DNA of 64,000 bases from Protula sp. h YS-2021 (taxonomy: Eukaryota; Annelida; Polychaeta; Sabellida; Serpulidae): contig OX457031.1 of NCBI GenBank assembly GCA_949752745.1, forward strand, positions 23,101,642-23,165,641. Direction: 5' to 3'. The translations under genes were made by a program, and so were the position numbers. Below, piece by piece: positions 1-11,599 of this stretch (the stretch's first letter is position 1; each line of letters opens with the position of its first letter). The notes below the pieces were generated by a model that was given only the letters and a program-made list of their open reading frames with translations, was not told the DNA's origin and searched no databases.

Positions 1-87
1 TTGACCCTTCACTATGTATAATTAATTTCTCTTGCATATAAGCAAAAACATTGCATTTAGACGTGTTCATTTATGTTTTTCTTTCAG

Positions 88-671
88 ACGAGGTGGAATA
101 TGAAATTCCTTTGCCTGTCACCTCAGTATCATCACTTATGAAAAAGAAACGGAAGAAATCCGGTCACAGCCGCAGGTCAGAGAGTCCCAAGAAAACTAAA
201 GGTAGGATTTAACAGAAAGCATTCGGTTCACATAAATTTTAGGTGGTACATTTCGCGTGGTTCTGTTAATAGCGTTGCGAAAACTATATTGAATGTAACG
301 TGTGCTTTCGCAAGAATTGACAGTTCATTGCACTTACATTTTATAATCTCGCCTTATCTTTTGCAATGCTCGACACTTAATGTAAACTCACAAATTTATT
401 TTGCTAGATACACATGTTTTACACTTGTGCAAATTATTTTACAGGTTCGAGTAGGCCGTGGACAACAGAGGAAAAAGAGGCGGTGCATAAACATTTCCAA
501 GGCCACATTGACCGATACAAGCCGCCAACGATGAAAGAAATCAAGTCCTGCCTTTCAGAGGAAAGTGATATTTTAGGACACAGGAACAAAGTTCAGTTGC
601 GGGCATACCTTTCAAATTTGTACAAGAGAAATAGAAAGGCGGAAGAAGCTTCAGATCCGTTTAAAAAATAA
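88..671 (+). CDS. SANT/Myb-like domain protein, last two exons (5' end outside window)
   Basis: Two exons in consistent phase are visible. Exon A is 88-201, after the acceptor ctttcag and before the donor gtagga. Exon B is 445-671, after attttacag, ending in TAA. A split Gly codon joins them (G|GT). Exon A encodes a Lys/Arg/Ser-rich linker that looks like a nuclear localisation segment (KKKRKKSGHSRR). Exon B encodes about 75 residues beginning SRPWTTEEKEAV. This resembles the R/K-P-W-T-x-E-E-x-x-A-V start of the SANT/Myb-like domain found at the C terminus of many cnidarian and fish proteins of unknown function, often from domesticated or repeat-rich families. A DNA- or chromatin-binding role is inferred from the family only. 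The coding 3' end has been copied into the repeat array downstream. Confidence 0.7.
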
Positions 672-863
672 GAAAATATTTTGGGGACATTTCGCTGTGA
701 TATCATGTTTGTGGTATTCTGTTTTGGTTTACACAAGTGCGGGGAGTTTTCTTTTTAACTGTCAGTTCGAAAGTTCTCTGTTCGGAGTGACCAATTTCAA
801 AGTTTATGAACGTTGTGAGATTGGGTAGTACGAGTAAATAATATGTGACAGAGTCTCAAAACT

Positions 864-1064
864 TGCAAATTTTGCTGATGTTTCTGTGAGTAAGAACATT
901 TTGGTGTTCGCACATTTCGCATGGTTGTGTACGTACATTTGGCATGTCAATTCGAAAGCTTTAACTGTGTTAATTGCAGGCAACTTTTCTCACACCAAGT
1001 GTGACTTTGATACGTACAAAACCATGCGAAATGTGCGAACACCAAAATGTTCTAATTCACAAAC
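864..1064. repeat. Long imperfect inverted repeat (foldback), first of four related copies
   Basis: The left arm, about 864-937, is near-complementary to the right arm, about 1012-1064, with a loop near 75 bp. The core is CACATTTCGCATGGTT against AACCATGCGAAATGTG. Equivalent foldbacks occur near 2612-2817, 3620-3828 and 4590-4800 inside the tandem units. The transcribed strand would form a long hairpin. No coding sequence lies in the loop. Confidence 0.75.
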
Positions 1065-1087
1065 ATCGGCAAAATTTATTTTAATTT

Positions 1088-1357
1088 GTAAGGGAGGGGG
1101 GCTGTGCTGTGACGTTCAAGTCTTACCTTGGCACGGGGTTCGTGTGTGGGACTAACTGTGTAACTCGAGTGGGAAGGGAAAAATGTTGAAGACGCAAAGC
1201 GCACGGTAGCGGAGTAGAAAGGATAAATATACACTTCCTTCGTTGCTATTCATTGTATAACATGTTTTTTATGCTTATGTTTCTGTCGTTGCATTTTCTG
1301 GCGGTGAAACGTGATGTCTTCCATGGTGTTAGTAATGTCAGTGTTTTCATGGTAACA
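1088..1357. repeat. 270-bp direct duplication, copy 1
   Basis: Positions 1088-1357 are repeated almost perfectly at 1694-1963; I see only two or so substitutions, for example ctgtgctgtg against ctgtgcggtg. The block starts GTAAGGGAGG and ends in TTTTCATGGTAACA. It interrupts the ~1-kb array, and the second copy ends exactly where the next GAAGCTTCAG unit begins. Confidence 0.85.
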
Positions 1358-1693
1358 CTGGACGTAGTGTTGTAAGTCGGCATCGGGGGCCATCGGTTGT
1401 GGCGTTATTACTTAAACTCGTGCGGTTGGTTTAAACAAAGCACTTGCTAGGTAGACAGGAAAAGGTGTATTGACAAACATACTCATTTAATATTGGGGGT
1501 GGGTGGGTGGGATTGGTGGTAGGGGATTGTCGATTTATCAAGAGCTTTCAAAAATTACGGGGCAGGTTTTTTCGTTTTCCAGTATTAAGTCAGGACACCT
1601 GTCTTTATGAAATCATGCTGTTTGACCCAGCGAGTATTTGTTTTAATTTGTTTTTAGTTTCGCTGTCAGAAAGCGTACTTGTTAGAAATGAAA

Positions 1694-1963
1694 GTAAGGG
1701 AGGGGGGCTGTGCGGTGACGTTCAAGTCTTACCTTGGCACGGGGTTCGTGTGTGGGACTAACTGTGTAACTCGAGTGGGAAGGGAAAAATGTTGAAGACG
1801 CAAAGCGCACGGTAGCGAAGTAGAAAGGATAAATATACACTTCCTTCGTTGCTATTCATTGTATAACATGTTTTTTATGCTTATGTTTCTGTCGTTGCAT
1901 TTTCTGGCGGTGAAACGTGATGTCTTCCATGGTGTTAGTAATGTCAGTGTTTTCATGGTAACA
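1694..1963. repeat. 270-bp direct duplication, copy 2
   Basis: Partner of 1088-1357. Its last bases abut the tandem unit beginning at 1965, so the duplication breakpoint is shared with the array junction. Confidence 0.85.
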
Positions 1964-4900
1964 TGAAGCTTCAGATCCGTTTAAAAAAAAGACGCTATTT
2001 CGGGACCATTTCGCTGTGATGTCATGTTTGTGGTATTCCGTTTTGGTTTACACAAGTGGGGGGAGTTTTTTTTGTATCAGTTTTTCCATGCAGTTCACTG
2101 TTCTTATACGAAGTGACCGACTTCATATTTATGAACGTCACGGGTCTGAGTAGTACGGGCAATTTTCATATAACGGGGTCTCAAAACCTGCCAAATTTGC
2201 CGAGGTATTAAGAAGTGTTTTGGTTCGTACATTTCGCATGGTTATGTGCGGTCGCGTATCAGGTTTCAGAGTGTTATTTGTATTTGATTTTTCTCGTTTA
2301 CAGTGACAAACTGTAAATTTATGAAAGTGGCGTTGATGGATAGTACGGATAAGTTTCATGTGACAGGGTCACAAAAGGTGCAAAGTTTGCCGATGTATTT
2401 AAAAAAGAAATACTTGCGTCGTAGATTTCGCGTGGTTGCACTGCATTTCGCATGGTTGTAGATGTGTGCGTACATTTCGCTTGTCAGTTCGAAAGCATTA
2501 GCTGTGTTATTTGCAGTTCACTGCTCCTATAAGAAGTGGCCGACTTTAAATTTATGAGCGTTGCGAGATGATGTAGTACGAGAAAATGATATGTGGCAGG
2601 GTCTCAAAACTTTACAAATTTTGCTGATGTTTCTGTGAGTAAGAACATTTTGGTGTTCGCACATTTCGCATGGTTGTGTACGTACATTTGGCATGTCAAT
2701 TCGAAAGCTTTAACTGTGTTAATTGCAGGCAACTTTTCTCACACCAAGTGTGACTTTGATACGTACAAAACCATGCGAAATGTGCGAACACCAAAATGTT
2801 CTAATTCACAGAAACATCGGCAAAATTTTCGAAGTTTGAGACCCTGTTACATACATGGTTGTGGACGTACATTTCGCATGTGATATTTTAGGACACAGGA
2901 ACAAAGTTCAGTTGCGGGCATACCTTTCAAAATTTTACAAGAAAAATAAAAAGGCGGATGAAGCTTCAGATCCATTTAAAAAAAAAATAAACTGTTTTGG
3001 GGACATTTCGCGGTGATGTCATTTTTGTGGGATTCTGTTTTGGTTTACACAAGTGGGAGGAGTTTTTTTTTTTTGTATCAGTTTTTTTTCCATGCAGTTC
3101 ACTGTTCTTAATCGAAGTGACCGACTTCTAATTTATGAACGTCACGGGTCTGGGTAGTACGGGCAATTTTCATGTAACGGGGTCTCAAAACCTGCCAAAT
3201 TTGCCGAGGTATTAAGAAGTGTTTTGGTTCGTACATTTCGCATGGTTATGTGCGTTCGCGTATCAGGTTTCAGTGTGTTATTTGCATTTGATTTTTCTTG
3301 TATAAAGTGACAGACTGTAAATTTGTGAAAGTGGCGGTGATGGATAGTACGGATAAGTTTCATGTGACAGGGTCACAAAAGCTGCCAATTTTGCCGATGT
3401 ATTTAAAAAATAAATACTTGCGTCGTAGATTTCGCGTGGTTGCACTACATTTCGCATGGTTGTAGATGTGTGCGTGCATTTCGCTTGTCAGTTCGAAAGT
3501 ATTAGCTGTGTTATTTGCATTTCACTGCTCCTATAAGAAGTGGCCGACTTTAAATTTATGAGCGTTGCGAGACGATGTAGTACGAGAAAATGATATGTGG
3601 CAGGGTCTCAGAACTTGCACATTTTGCTGATGTTTCTGTGAGTAAGAACATTTTGGTGTTCGCACATTTCGCATAATTGTGTACGTAAATTTCGCTTGTC
3701 AATTCGAAAGCTTTAGCTGCATTATTTGCAGTCCATTTTTCTCACACCAAGTGGCCGAATTAAGTACGTACAAAACCATGCGAAATGTGCGAACACCAAA
3801 ATGTTCTAATTCATAGAAGCATCGGCAAAATTTTTGAAGTTTGAAACCCTGTTACATACATGGTTTTGGACGTACATTTAGCATGTGATATTTTAGGACA
3901 CAGGGACAAAGTTCAGTTGCGGGCATACCTTTCAAATTTTCACAAGAAAAATAAAAAGGCGGATGAAGCTTCAAATCCGTTAAAAAAATAAACTGTTTTG
4001 GGGACATTTCGCGGTGATGTCATGTTCGTGGGATTCTGTTTTGGTTTACACAAGTGTGGGGAATTTTTTTTTTTTTTTTGTATCATTTTTTCCATGCAGT
4101 TCACTGTTCTTATACGAAGTGACCGACTTTTAATTTATGAACGTCACGGTTCTGGGTAGTACGGGCAATTTTCATGTAACGGGGTCTCAAAACCTGCCAA
4201 ATTTGCCGAGGTATTAAGAAGTGTTTTTGTTTCGTACATTTCGCATGGTTATGTGCGTTCGCGTATCAAGTTTCAGTGTGTTATTTGCATTTGATTTTTC
4301 TTGTATAAAGTGACAGTCTGTAAATTTATGAAAGTGGCGGTGATGGGTAGTACGGATAAGTTTCATGTGACAGGTGACAAAAGCTGCCAAGTTTGCCTAT
4401 GTATTTAAAAAAAATAAATACTTGCGTCGCAGATTTCGCGTGGTTGCATTACATTTCGCATGGTTGTGTATGAGCGTACATTTCGTTTGTCAGTTCGAAA
4501 GTTCTCTGTTCGGAGTGACCAATTTCAAAGTTTATGAACGTTACGAGATTGGGTAGTACGAGCAAAAGGTATGTGACAGAGCCTCAAAACTTGGAAATTT
4601 TGCCGATATTGCCGTGATTAAGAAAATTTCGGTGTTCGCACATTTCGCATGGTTGTGTGCGTACATTTCGCATGTCAGTTTGAAAGTTTTAATTGTGTTA
4701 TTTGCAGTTCACTTTTCTCATACTAAGTCACCTACTTTAGTACGTACACAACCATGCAAAATGTGCGAACACCAAAATGTGCTTATTTACAGAAACATCG
4801 GCAAAATTGTCAAAAGTTTGAGACCGTGTCACATGCATGGTTGTTATACGTTCATTTCGCATGATTGTGTATAAACGTGCATTTCGCTTGTCAGTTTTAC

Positions 4901-5290
4901 CTGTTATTTGCAGTTCACTGTTCTTATACGAAGTGACCGACTTTAAATTTATGAACGTCGCGAGAAGGGCGTACGCGCAAACGTGACATTGTCTCAAAAC
5001 TTGGAAAATTTGCCGATGTTTCCGTGATTAAAAAATTTTGGTGTTCGCACATTTCGCATGATTTTGTACGTACATTTCGCATGTCAGTTTGAAAGTTTTA
5101 ATTGTGTTATTTTCAGTTAATTTTTCTCATACGAAGTCACCGACATTAACTTTATGAACGTCACGAGAGGGGTAGTACACCCAAGTTGTGTTGCATGGTC
5201 TCTAAACTTGCAAATTTTGTGCATGGTTGTGTACGTACATTTCGCAAGTTAGTTTGAAAGTTTCTGCTGTGTATTTTGTTTTCTTTAGGA

Positions 5291-6112
5291 AGCTTTTATG
5301 TGGTTTATATCTCATTGCCTCACGTTTTTTTCGGCCTATCATTAAATTTTAAGTAGTGTACATAACACTGAGCTTGAAAATCAGATAGAGTTGGTTATTT
5401 ACACAAGACGGTTATATCAGTGAAGGATTTTGTTGTATTATTTTTCCTGTATTTTGGTTATATTTTAAAAGAGTTTTGGTTTTAAACATTCATCTGTATA
5501 AATCTGTATTTTGTTTTTAAACAATTCATCTGTATAATATAAATCTATGTTTTTAAACATTCATCTGTTTTAATATCTTTTGTGCTGCTCTTCAATATTT
5601 TGTAAATCTTCAATTAATGTTAAATAGTTTATGTATAGAAATGAAAGAAAATAAATATTACATTGGGATTATGTAATAAATAAAATAAAAGGTGTAAATA
5701 AAAGAAAACAAACTCTACGCTTGTTTGGCTTTTATTTAGTGTTTCCCTAATACTCTTTTACAGAAAGCACGTGGCCTTTGTTTATAAACAAAATCGGTTT
5801 GTTTACATTTTTTACACAGTCTCGATTCACATCAAACTTATAGTTGCAGATATCAAAAAATGGTGTAAAATATGCAAATTATGTAAACAAAATATTCTGT
5901 TTCGCAGGGTTCATGCTTTGTTAAATTTCTCTTAATCTGTTGTCTTTTATATATTTTCGCTTTCGGAATTGAATGTAAAAAAAATCTACCGAGATTTTCA
6001 TATACAACTTATGTCTGAAAAGTCCCTAATAACGAAGTTAGATTTTTGGCGTACATTTCGCGAGTTGGAGAAGAAATCGCGATTCGTCGTTTGTTTCCCG
6101 ACATACCTGTAT

Positions 6113-6114
<2 letters not shown>
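5291..6114. other. AT-rich non-coding stretch after the array
   Basis: No reading frame with coding character is seen. Short direct repeats of a motif like TTTTAAACATTCATCTGT occur around 5485-5570. Several AATAAA motifs lie near 5650-5700 and could serve as polyadenylation signals for the first gene if its 3' UTR runs through the array. That is inference only. Confidence 0.5.

Positions 6115-6144
<30 letters not shown>
6115..6144 (+). repeat. (GT)n microsatellite
   Basis: Fifteen uninterrupted GT dinucleotides. Confidence 0.95.
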
Positions 6145-6145
<1 letters not shown>

Positions 6146-6183
6146 AGTCTGTTGTGAACAAAGTGTTGTGTGCAAGATATCTG

Positions 6184-7160
6184 GAGAACGAAACGTCGGA
6201 TCGAGTTCAAACTTGATCGATTTATTCCTTGGTTAGGTCAGACGGTTCTATCAACTTTTGACGCATGTCACGTGGTTAGGGCAAGCGTATGACGTCATTA
6301 CGTCAAAATCTTTTGGGCGAAATTTCTCAGCCGCTGAACATCGGAGAAAGTTGAAACTTGGTGGGATTGTTGCTTGGTATGTCCGAAAGACTTCGTAGAA
6401 TTTTTTCGCGAGTAGAACGAACGAATGCGGCGTATGACGTCATTACGTAAAATATGTATATATTTTGAACAAGATCTTGTGTGCAATATATCTCGATAAC
6501 GGAAAGTTCTATCGACTTCAAATTTTGTATGAACATTCCTTGGGTCAGTCGGACGGTTCTATCAACTTTTCACGCATGTCACGTGATTCGGGCAGGCGTA
6601 TGACGTCATTACGTAAAAATCTTTTGTGCGAAATTTCTCAGCCGCTGAACTTCGGAGAAAGTTGAAACGTGGCGGAATTGTTGCTTGATAGGTCCGAAAG
6701 ACTCTGTAGAATTTTTTCGCGAGTAGAATGCGGCGTATGACGTCATCACGTAACATATGTATATATTTTGCACAAGGTCTTGTGTGCGAAATATCTCGAC
6801 AACGGAAAGCCGTATCGACTTCAAATTTTATGTGAACATTCCTTGGGTCAGTCGAGCGGTTCTACCAACTTTTCACGCATGTCACGTAATTAGGGCAGGT
6901 GTATGACGTCATCACATAAAAATCTTGTGTGCGAAATTTCTCAGCTGCTGAACATCATAGAAAGTTGAAACTTAGTGGGATTGTTGTTTGGTAATTCCGA
7001 AAGATTCTGGATATTCTTTGGCTCAGTCAGACGACTGTTTCAACTTTTAAAAAAAATTATCTGTTGTTAAGCAAAATTTCTCGACATCGGAAAGTCGGAT
7101 CGACTTTAAATTTGGTGTAGTTATTCCTTGGATAAGTCGCACGGTTTTGATTAAACATTA
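6184..7160. repeat. ~306-bp tandem repeat, three units plus a partial, rich in TGACGTCA
   Basis: The segment ATTCCTTGG..GTCAG...CGGTTCTA.CAACTTTT recurs at about 6224, 6534 and 6838, with a decayed fourth copy near 7122, so the period is about 306 bp. Each unit carries one or two copies of the palindrome TGACGTCA (6290, 6435, 6600, 6737, 6906), usually inside GTATGACGTCATTACGT. The unit also contains CGAAATTTCTCAGC.GCTGAAC and GATATCTCGA..ACGGAAAG blocks. The overlapping open frames are antisense products of the repeat, not genes. Confidence 0.8.
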
Positions 7161-7943
7161 CTAAATTCGTGTAGAAAATCAAGAAAGGTGTATAACGCCA
7201 ACACCCCCCCCCCCCGCCTCCCCATTTTTTGGCTCCTTTGTTGTCAAAACATAGGTGTTAACTACGCTGGGGATTTCAGCGTTTTGCAGGAGATTCTCGA
7301 GTGTTCCTGCATTCTTTAGAAAGCTTCAAAACAGTAACAGCATTGATGTCGGTCCAATGCTATTTGTTAGTACCTGAAATTAAGCTTTTTGTGCGTTTCT
7401 CATCTGCGGCTGTTACGTAACTTGCCACTCAGTCAGGGGTTAGTGTCAGTTGTGGTGCACGATGGAGTCGTCATCTACGAGGTCATGGAATGTTATAGGT
7501 CTAAGCAGGTCTAGCTATTGATTTTTTTTCGCCGCATGCTTGATTCGGTTGCCAAGGCATCCTATATATAGGAGCTATTTTGTATCGATCGGCATTGTTT
7601 GCAGAAGTTTTTTTCGCTATTAAAGTGGGTCATCTGATATCTTGTGTTATGAGAAGCAGCTCACCATTTTGGCACCGAAATGCCTTCCCCCTTCCCCCAC
7701 CGAGGTGCGTCATCAGATGCGCAGTTATGAAGAAGGCCTTTCTAGTGCTATTTGGCCGATGGGAATGTGCGAAGACAAGGTAGTCTATCATGGCTGTAAC
7801 TACACTTAGGGTACAGACCGTTACCGTTGCCTTTGGTAAAAGGGTTAGAGTTGTGTTTATAGTCGGAAATATATTAAATAGCTGTTGTGGGGGGGGGGGG
7901 GGGAGGGCGTGTGGAGGATGATGGTTAACAAAAAAAAAATCCC
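7161..7943. other. Non-coding, with poly-C and poly-G tracts
   Basis: A C-rich run lies near 7204-7217 and a G-rich run near 7888-7905. The minus-strand open frame 7630-8043 runs through the poly-G tract and the minisatellite and has no recognisable domain. I see no gene here. Confidence 0.5.
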
Positions 7944-8204
7944 GACCACCTTCAAGACTGGATAAAAAGTAAGACCCGTTCGTCGTGACCCCTTCCAGAT
8001 TCGGGTAAAAAGACGTACGGTAAAACCTGCCTGTCTTGACCAACTTCCAGACCCGGATAAAAATGTAACGTACAGTAAAACTACTATAATGACCTATTTC
8101 AGATCTGGGTGAGAAGGGCCCACAGTAAAACTCGTTTTAGCGACCACCTTCCAGACTCGGATGAAAAAAAGACGCCCATTTATAGCTGTTTTAGTGACCA
8201 CCAT
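7944..8204 (+). repeat. Minisatellite, five diverged units of 43-54 bp
   Basis: Each unit begins GACC(A/C)(C/A)CTTCCAGA.TCGG, continues with an AT-rich GATAAAAA stretch and ends near CAGTAAAACCTG. Units begin at about 7944, 7987, 8038, 8091 and 8142. Similar GACCACC/GTAAAACCTG repeats are widespread in marine invertebrate genomes, to the best of my memory. Confidence 0.75.
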
Positions 8205-11200
8205 CTTAGTGGTTTATTTTGAGTTTTTTTACATTGAATTGAGGTTATGTTTGCAGAAATGAACATTTTATTTCAGTAATTAAAAAAAAGGATTTTTTTT
8301 TGGGAGGGGGGAGGGGGGATCAAGGGTTTGGTCGGGGAGACATTTGTTTTTGTTCACAAAAACAAGAAACTAAGTAGGTATCGACTGAAAGTGTATAACA
8401 TAAGCCTGTACTCTTATGTTTTGTGTGCACCGGCCGCTCTAGTTTGAGGTATAAGTTGAGAAATGACGTTCATGGACATGTTTGTTTTTAACGGAATGAA
8501 CCGGATTGACTGATCTAAACAACCGAGGTCAGCACATTTTATGCCTTACGTACCGGTGTTCGTGCACTTGTTCACTGCATATCTATGTTTACTTTAAACG
8601 TGGTAGACCATTAACTGAGAATCTTTTGTGTATCTTTGGACATATATAGTATGTATCTTGTTTGTTTGTTTTATCCTTTACCCGTTCTTGGTACCACTAT
8701 TCCTACAAGGACGATGACACGATACAGTCCAACCTCTTTGTACTGAACACTTGGCAACGTGGAAAATGTAACACAGAGCTATTTACCATATAAAAATCCT
8801 GTTAATAGGGCTTAAACGCAGATTAACAGTTCACTTTCGGAGGTTGATCTGTACTGATTAGGGTTTGGATTAGGACAGTGCTCCGCTTGCCTCCTATGCG
8901 GGATTATTTCTTAGATTCAAGATCGAAGATTGTAAAAAGTATTTACAGTGTTTTCTTTTTTATTTTTATTATTATTATTATTTTGTTGTGTATGATAGGT
9001 TCTAGATGGTCTACCCTGTTTATATGGGCTGATGTACCGGTTTTGTACCAAGAACAAAGGTGCATTAAAATGGACTCCTCAAACACAGCTGAACTAGATA
9101 TAATCGATCATACATAAGAAGGAAATCTATTGACACAGCTAAATCTTAACTAAAAGACACTGCACAGATGTCACAAAGAATGCACGTAGCTTGTTTCTGT
9201 TGCTTCATTTGTAGTGTGGGAATTCTCCCGACCAGGCAAATAACGTTTGCAAAATTTTCCAGAACGTCAGTGCCAAGACGTAGAAACGTTGTTATACCTG
9301 ATTTCTTCTACTGGGGATTTTTAAGAGCTCTTGTTTATGCTGTCGGAGATATATGGTAGCAAAGTATGAGAGCAATTTATTTGTTTGAGTATATATATAT
9401 ATGGAGGACCGATCGGGCTGATTACCTTTTTGCGACCTTGAGTGGTCATTCAAGCCACCGCAGAATGTTTACCTTCCGTACCGTTTCGATTTTCCCTTGT
9501 AGCACTCTTTACATTTATCTACGCATTTGCCAAAGCCTGTGAAGGGTTTTTGGTAAAACATGGTATGAGTATTTAAAGGAATATCCTATCAATACGATAA
9601 TATTTTGATGGCATTGAGAGGTCACTGAAGGTCACTAAAGGACTTTGAACTCCGAATTGAAACATTTTCGTATACCGTCAATTCAATTCTATTGTAATTA
9701 CCAGCATCTTCTCGAGATGATTTGACATTTCACTGATTTATCCGGTTGTTGGGGTCTCCGTGTTCCGACGGACACATCAAGAGCTATGCAGCTTGCAGCG
9801 GCTGTGATTCGCATAGTCGTAAACCAACAAGAACGTCAAATGCGCAATGACGTTTGCAGAACGTTAATGTGGTATAGCGTTTTAATTATCCTGTGAAGTA
9901 ACAATTATCCACGCGTTCAGCTTTCCCCTGAATTTAATTTATCATTCTTCAATATAATCAAAACATTGGATGATTTTGGGATTGGATTAAATAAATAAGA
10001 ATTTTGTGGTTTTGATTTTGTGAATATGGCGTGACAAGATGCCAGTAAAAGAGTATGGAATATTTGCAGTATTTTACTTATTTTATATTAATTATAAGAA
10101 TTTTGCTTAGTTGTTAATTCAGGATTCATGAACACAATAAAGGAATGCTGGTCTATTCTAACTGTGTTATTTCATTCGTACGAACCCGCCTTGTGGCTAC
10201 ACAAAGCTATTCTAATACTACACACGCCCCAGCATTTACAAGTAAATAGCAACCAGCACTTCACCAAACCCAGCCATGTCACAGCAGGATAAGGGTTAAA
10301 AGCAGAACCTCTGAGCATTGAGTCCTGGGGTTTCCCCATCAAGGCAGAGACAATGCAAAGAAACCGCATCAATTTGAGTGCAAATTGTAAGCAGGAGGCT
10401 ACTCCGGAAACTGGAAATTCCGAGGTCAAAAGGGTCATCCTTGACCTTAGCGCAAAACCGATGAAACATTTTGTTTGGTTTGGATGGGGGGGGGGGGGGG
10501 GGGGGACTCGAGAAATTTCAGCTGTTTCAATATTCTGATCCAATAATTTTAAAATAACACTTTCGGTGGCGATTTTGGCGCCCTGTAATAATCTGTATTG
10601 ATATAATTTTCAAAATTAAAAATGGCTGTTAGGCCTTTAGACTGAAGAATCTTCCTGGAGACAGGAGATCTCCCCTCTCAGCAAACATATTTTTTCCCTG
10701 CAAAAGTTCCGGTGTTTTTTATCGACCCCAAATTCATGTCTCTAGAACGTACTGTTGCGGCGCACCTTCTGATTGCCTGATCAAGGAGTAGGGTATCTGT
10801 ACATGGGATTGCTGATGGAAATCACATCGACTTTTTGACCATCGTATCAAGTGAATGCCGTAGAAAGTCAAAATATGACTTTCGCTATGAAGACGCAAAC
10901 TTGTTTCCATCGTTCAACCTTAGTTCGTCATAAAAAAAAACAATGAGAAAAATGGTTTGAAGTTGCTTTTTCGCTAATATATCATCAGTTACGTTAGAAT
11001 TGTGATTCAGTGTTGGGAAAATATGTTTTCGGAACATTTTGACGTTGGGGCCCTGTCGTCCCAACAGTAGACCAAAGTACGTCATTACGATTGTGTTTGC
11101 CAGCTGGGAGAGCAAGCAGTGTTTTTCTCTTTTTGTTTCTGTTTGTTTTTGTTGTTTTTTTTAAAGTTCGTTTTGGTCTTAAGTCCGTTTGCAAAATGAC

Positions 11201-11599
11201 GTACTTTGTGTGCTCTTCTAAAGTATACTCTTCGATTGGAATGAGGAACATTTGACACATTCTCAGCTTGAAACCCAACGTTTAATCATAGATTTTCAAT
11301 CAAGGGATTATCTGTGATAGGAATGTGCTTATAACGGAGCATGTTGATGAATTACGTCTTTGACTTCCACAAGAATCGCTTACTGTAACCTCCTCAGGCA
11401 TAGATTCCTGATGTCAGTACTGCTAACGTTGCTAACGATTATATAAATTTTAATAGCTTTAATAGGTACCGTAAATATACATTATTTCAACGTTTTAATG
11501 GTATATTTTGTGGTACTACCAGAACATTAGGTAAGAAAATTGAAATATTTCAACAAAATGGGAAGATAAAAATTCAAGATTCTTTGGATTTTTATGTAA
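8205..11599. other. Intergenic region without recognisable genes
   Basis: No open frame here has splice sites and coding character that I trust. It holds a 20-base poly-G tract at 10486-10505 and a 14-bp perfect inverted pair, CAAAGTACGTCATT at 11073-11086 against its complement at 11195-11208, which may mark a small degraded DNA element. A minus-strand open frame at 10172-10543 owes its proline run to the poly-G tract. The 5' UTR of the gene starting at 11600 probably lies at the right end. Confidence 0.4.

Larger units (their letters stand above)
672..5290. repeat. Tandem array of ~1-kb units derived from the 3' end of the upstream gene
   Basis: The block starting GAAGCTTCAGATCCGTTTAAA (the last codons of the exon above) recurs at 645, 1965, 2960 and 3965, so the period is close to 1.0 kb. 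The copies ending at 2960 and 3965 also carry about 95 bp of upstream coding sequence (2881-2975 and 3886-3980), matching 563-660 of the real exon. Degenerate partial units continue to about 5290. The short motif ACATTTCGCATGGTT recurs many times on both strands. The open reading frames inside (for example 2593-2883) shift between copies and are not genes. Confidence 0.85.

Noticed and set aside
2593..2883. 96-codon open frame in the repeat array
   Set aside because: Its frame is not kept in the other array units; it is part of a foldback repeat.
7630..8043. 137-codon minus-strand frame with a proline run
   Set aside because: Produced by reading through a poly-G tract and a minisatellite; no domain.
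10172..10543. 123-codon minus-strand frame
   Set aside because: Its start region is the complement of a 20-base poly-G; no family resemblance or splice sites.
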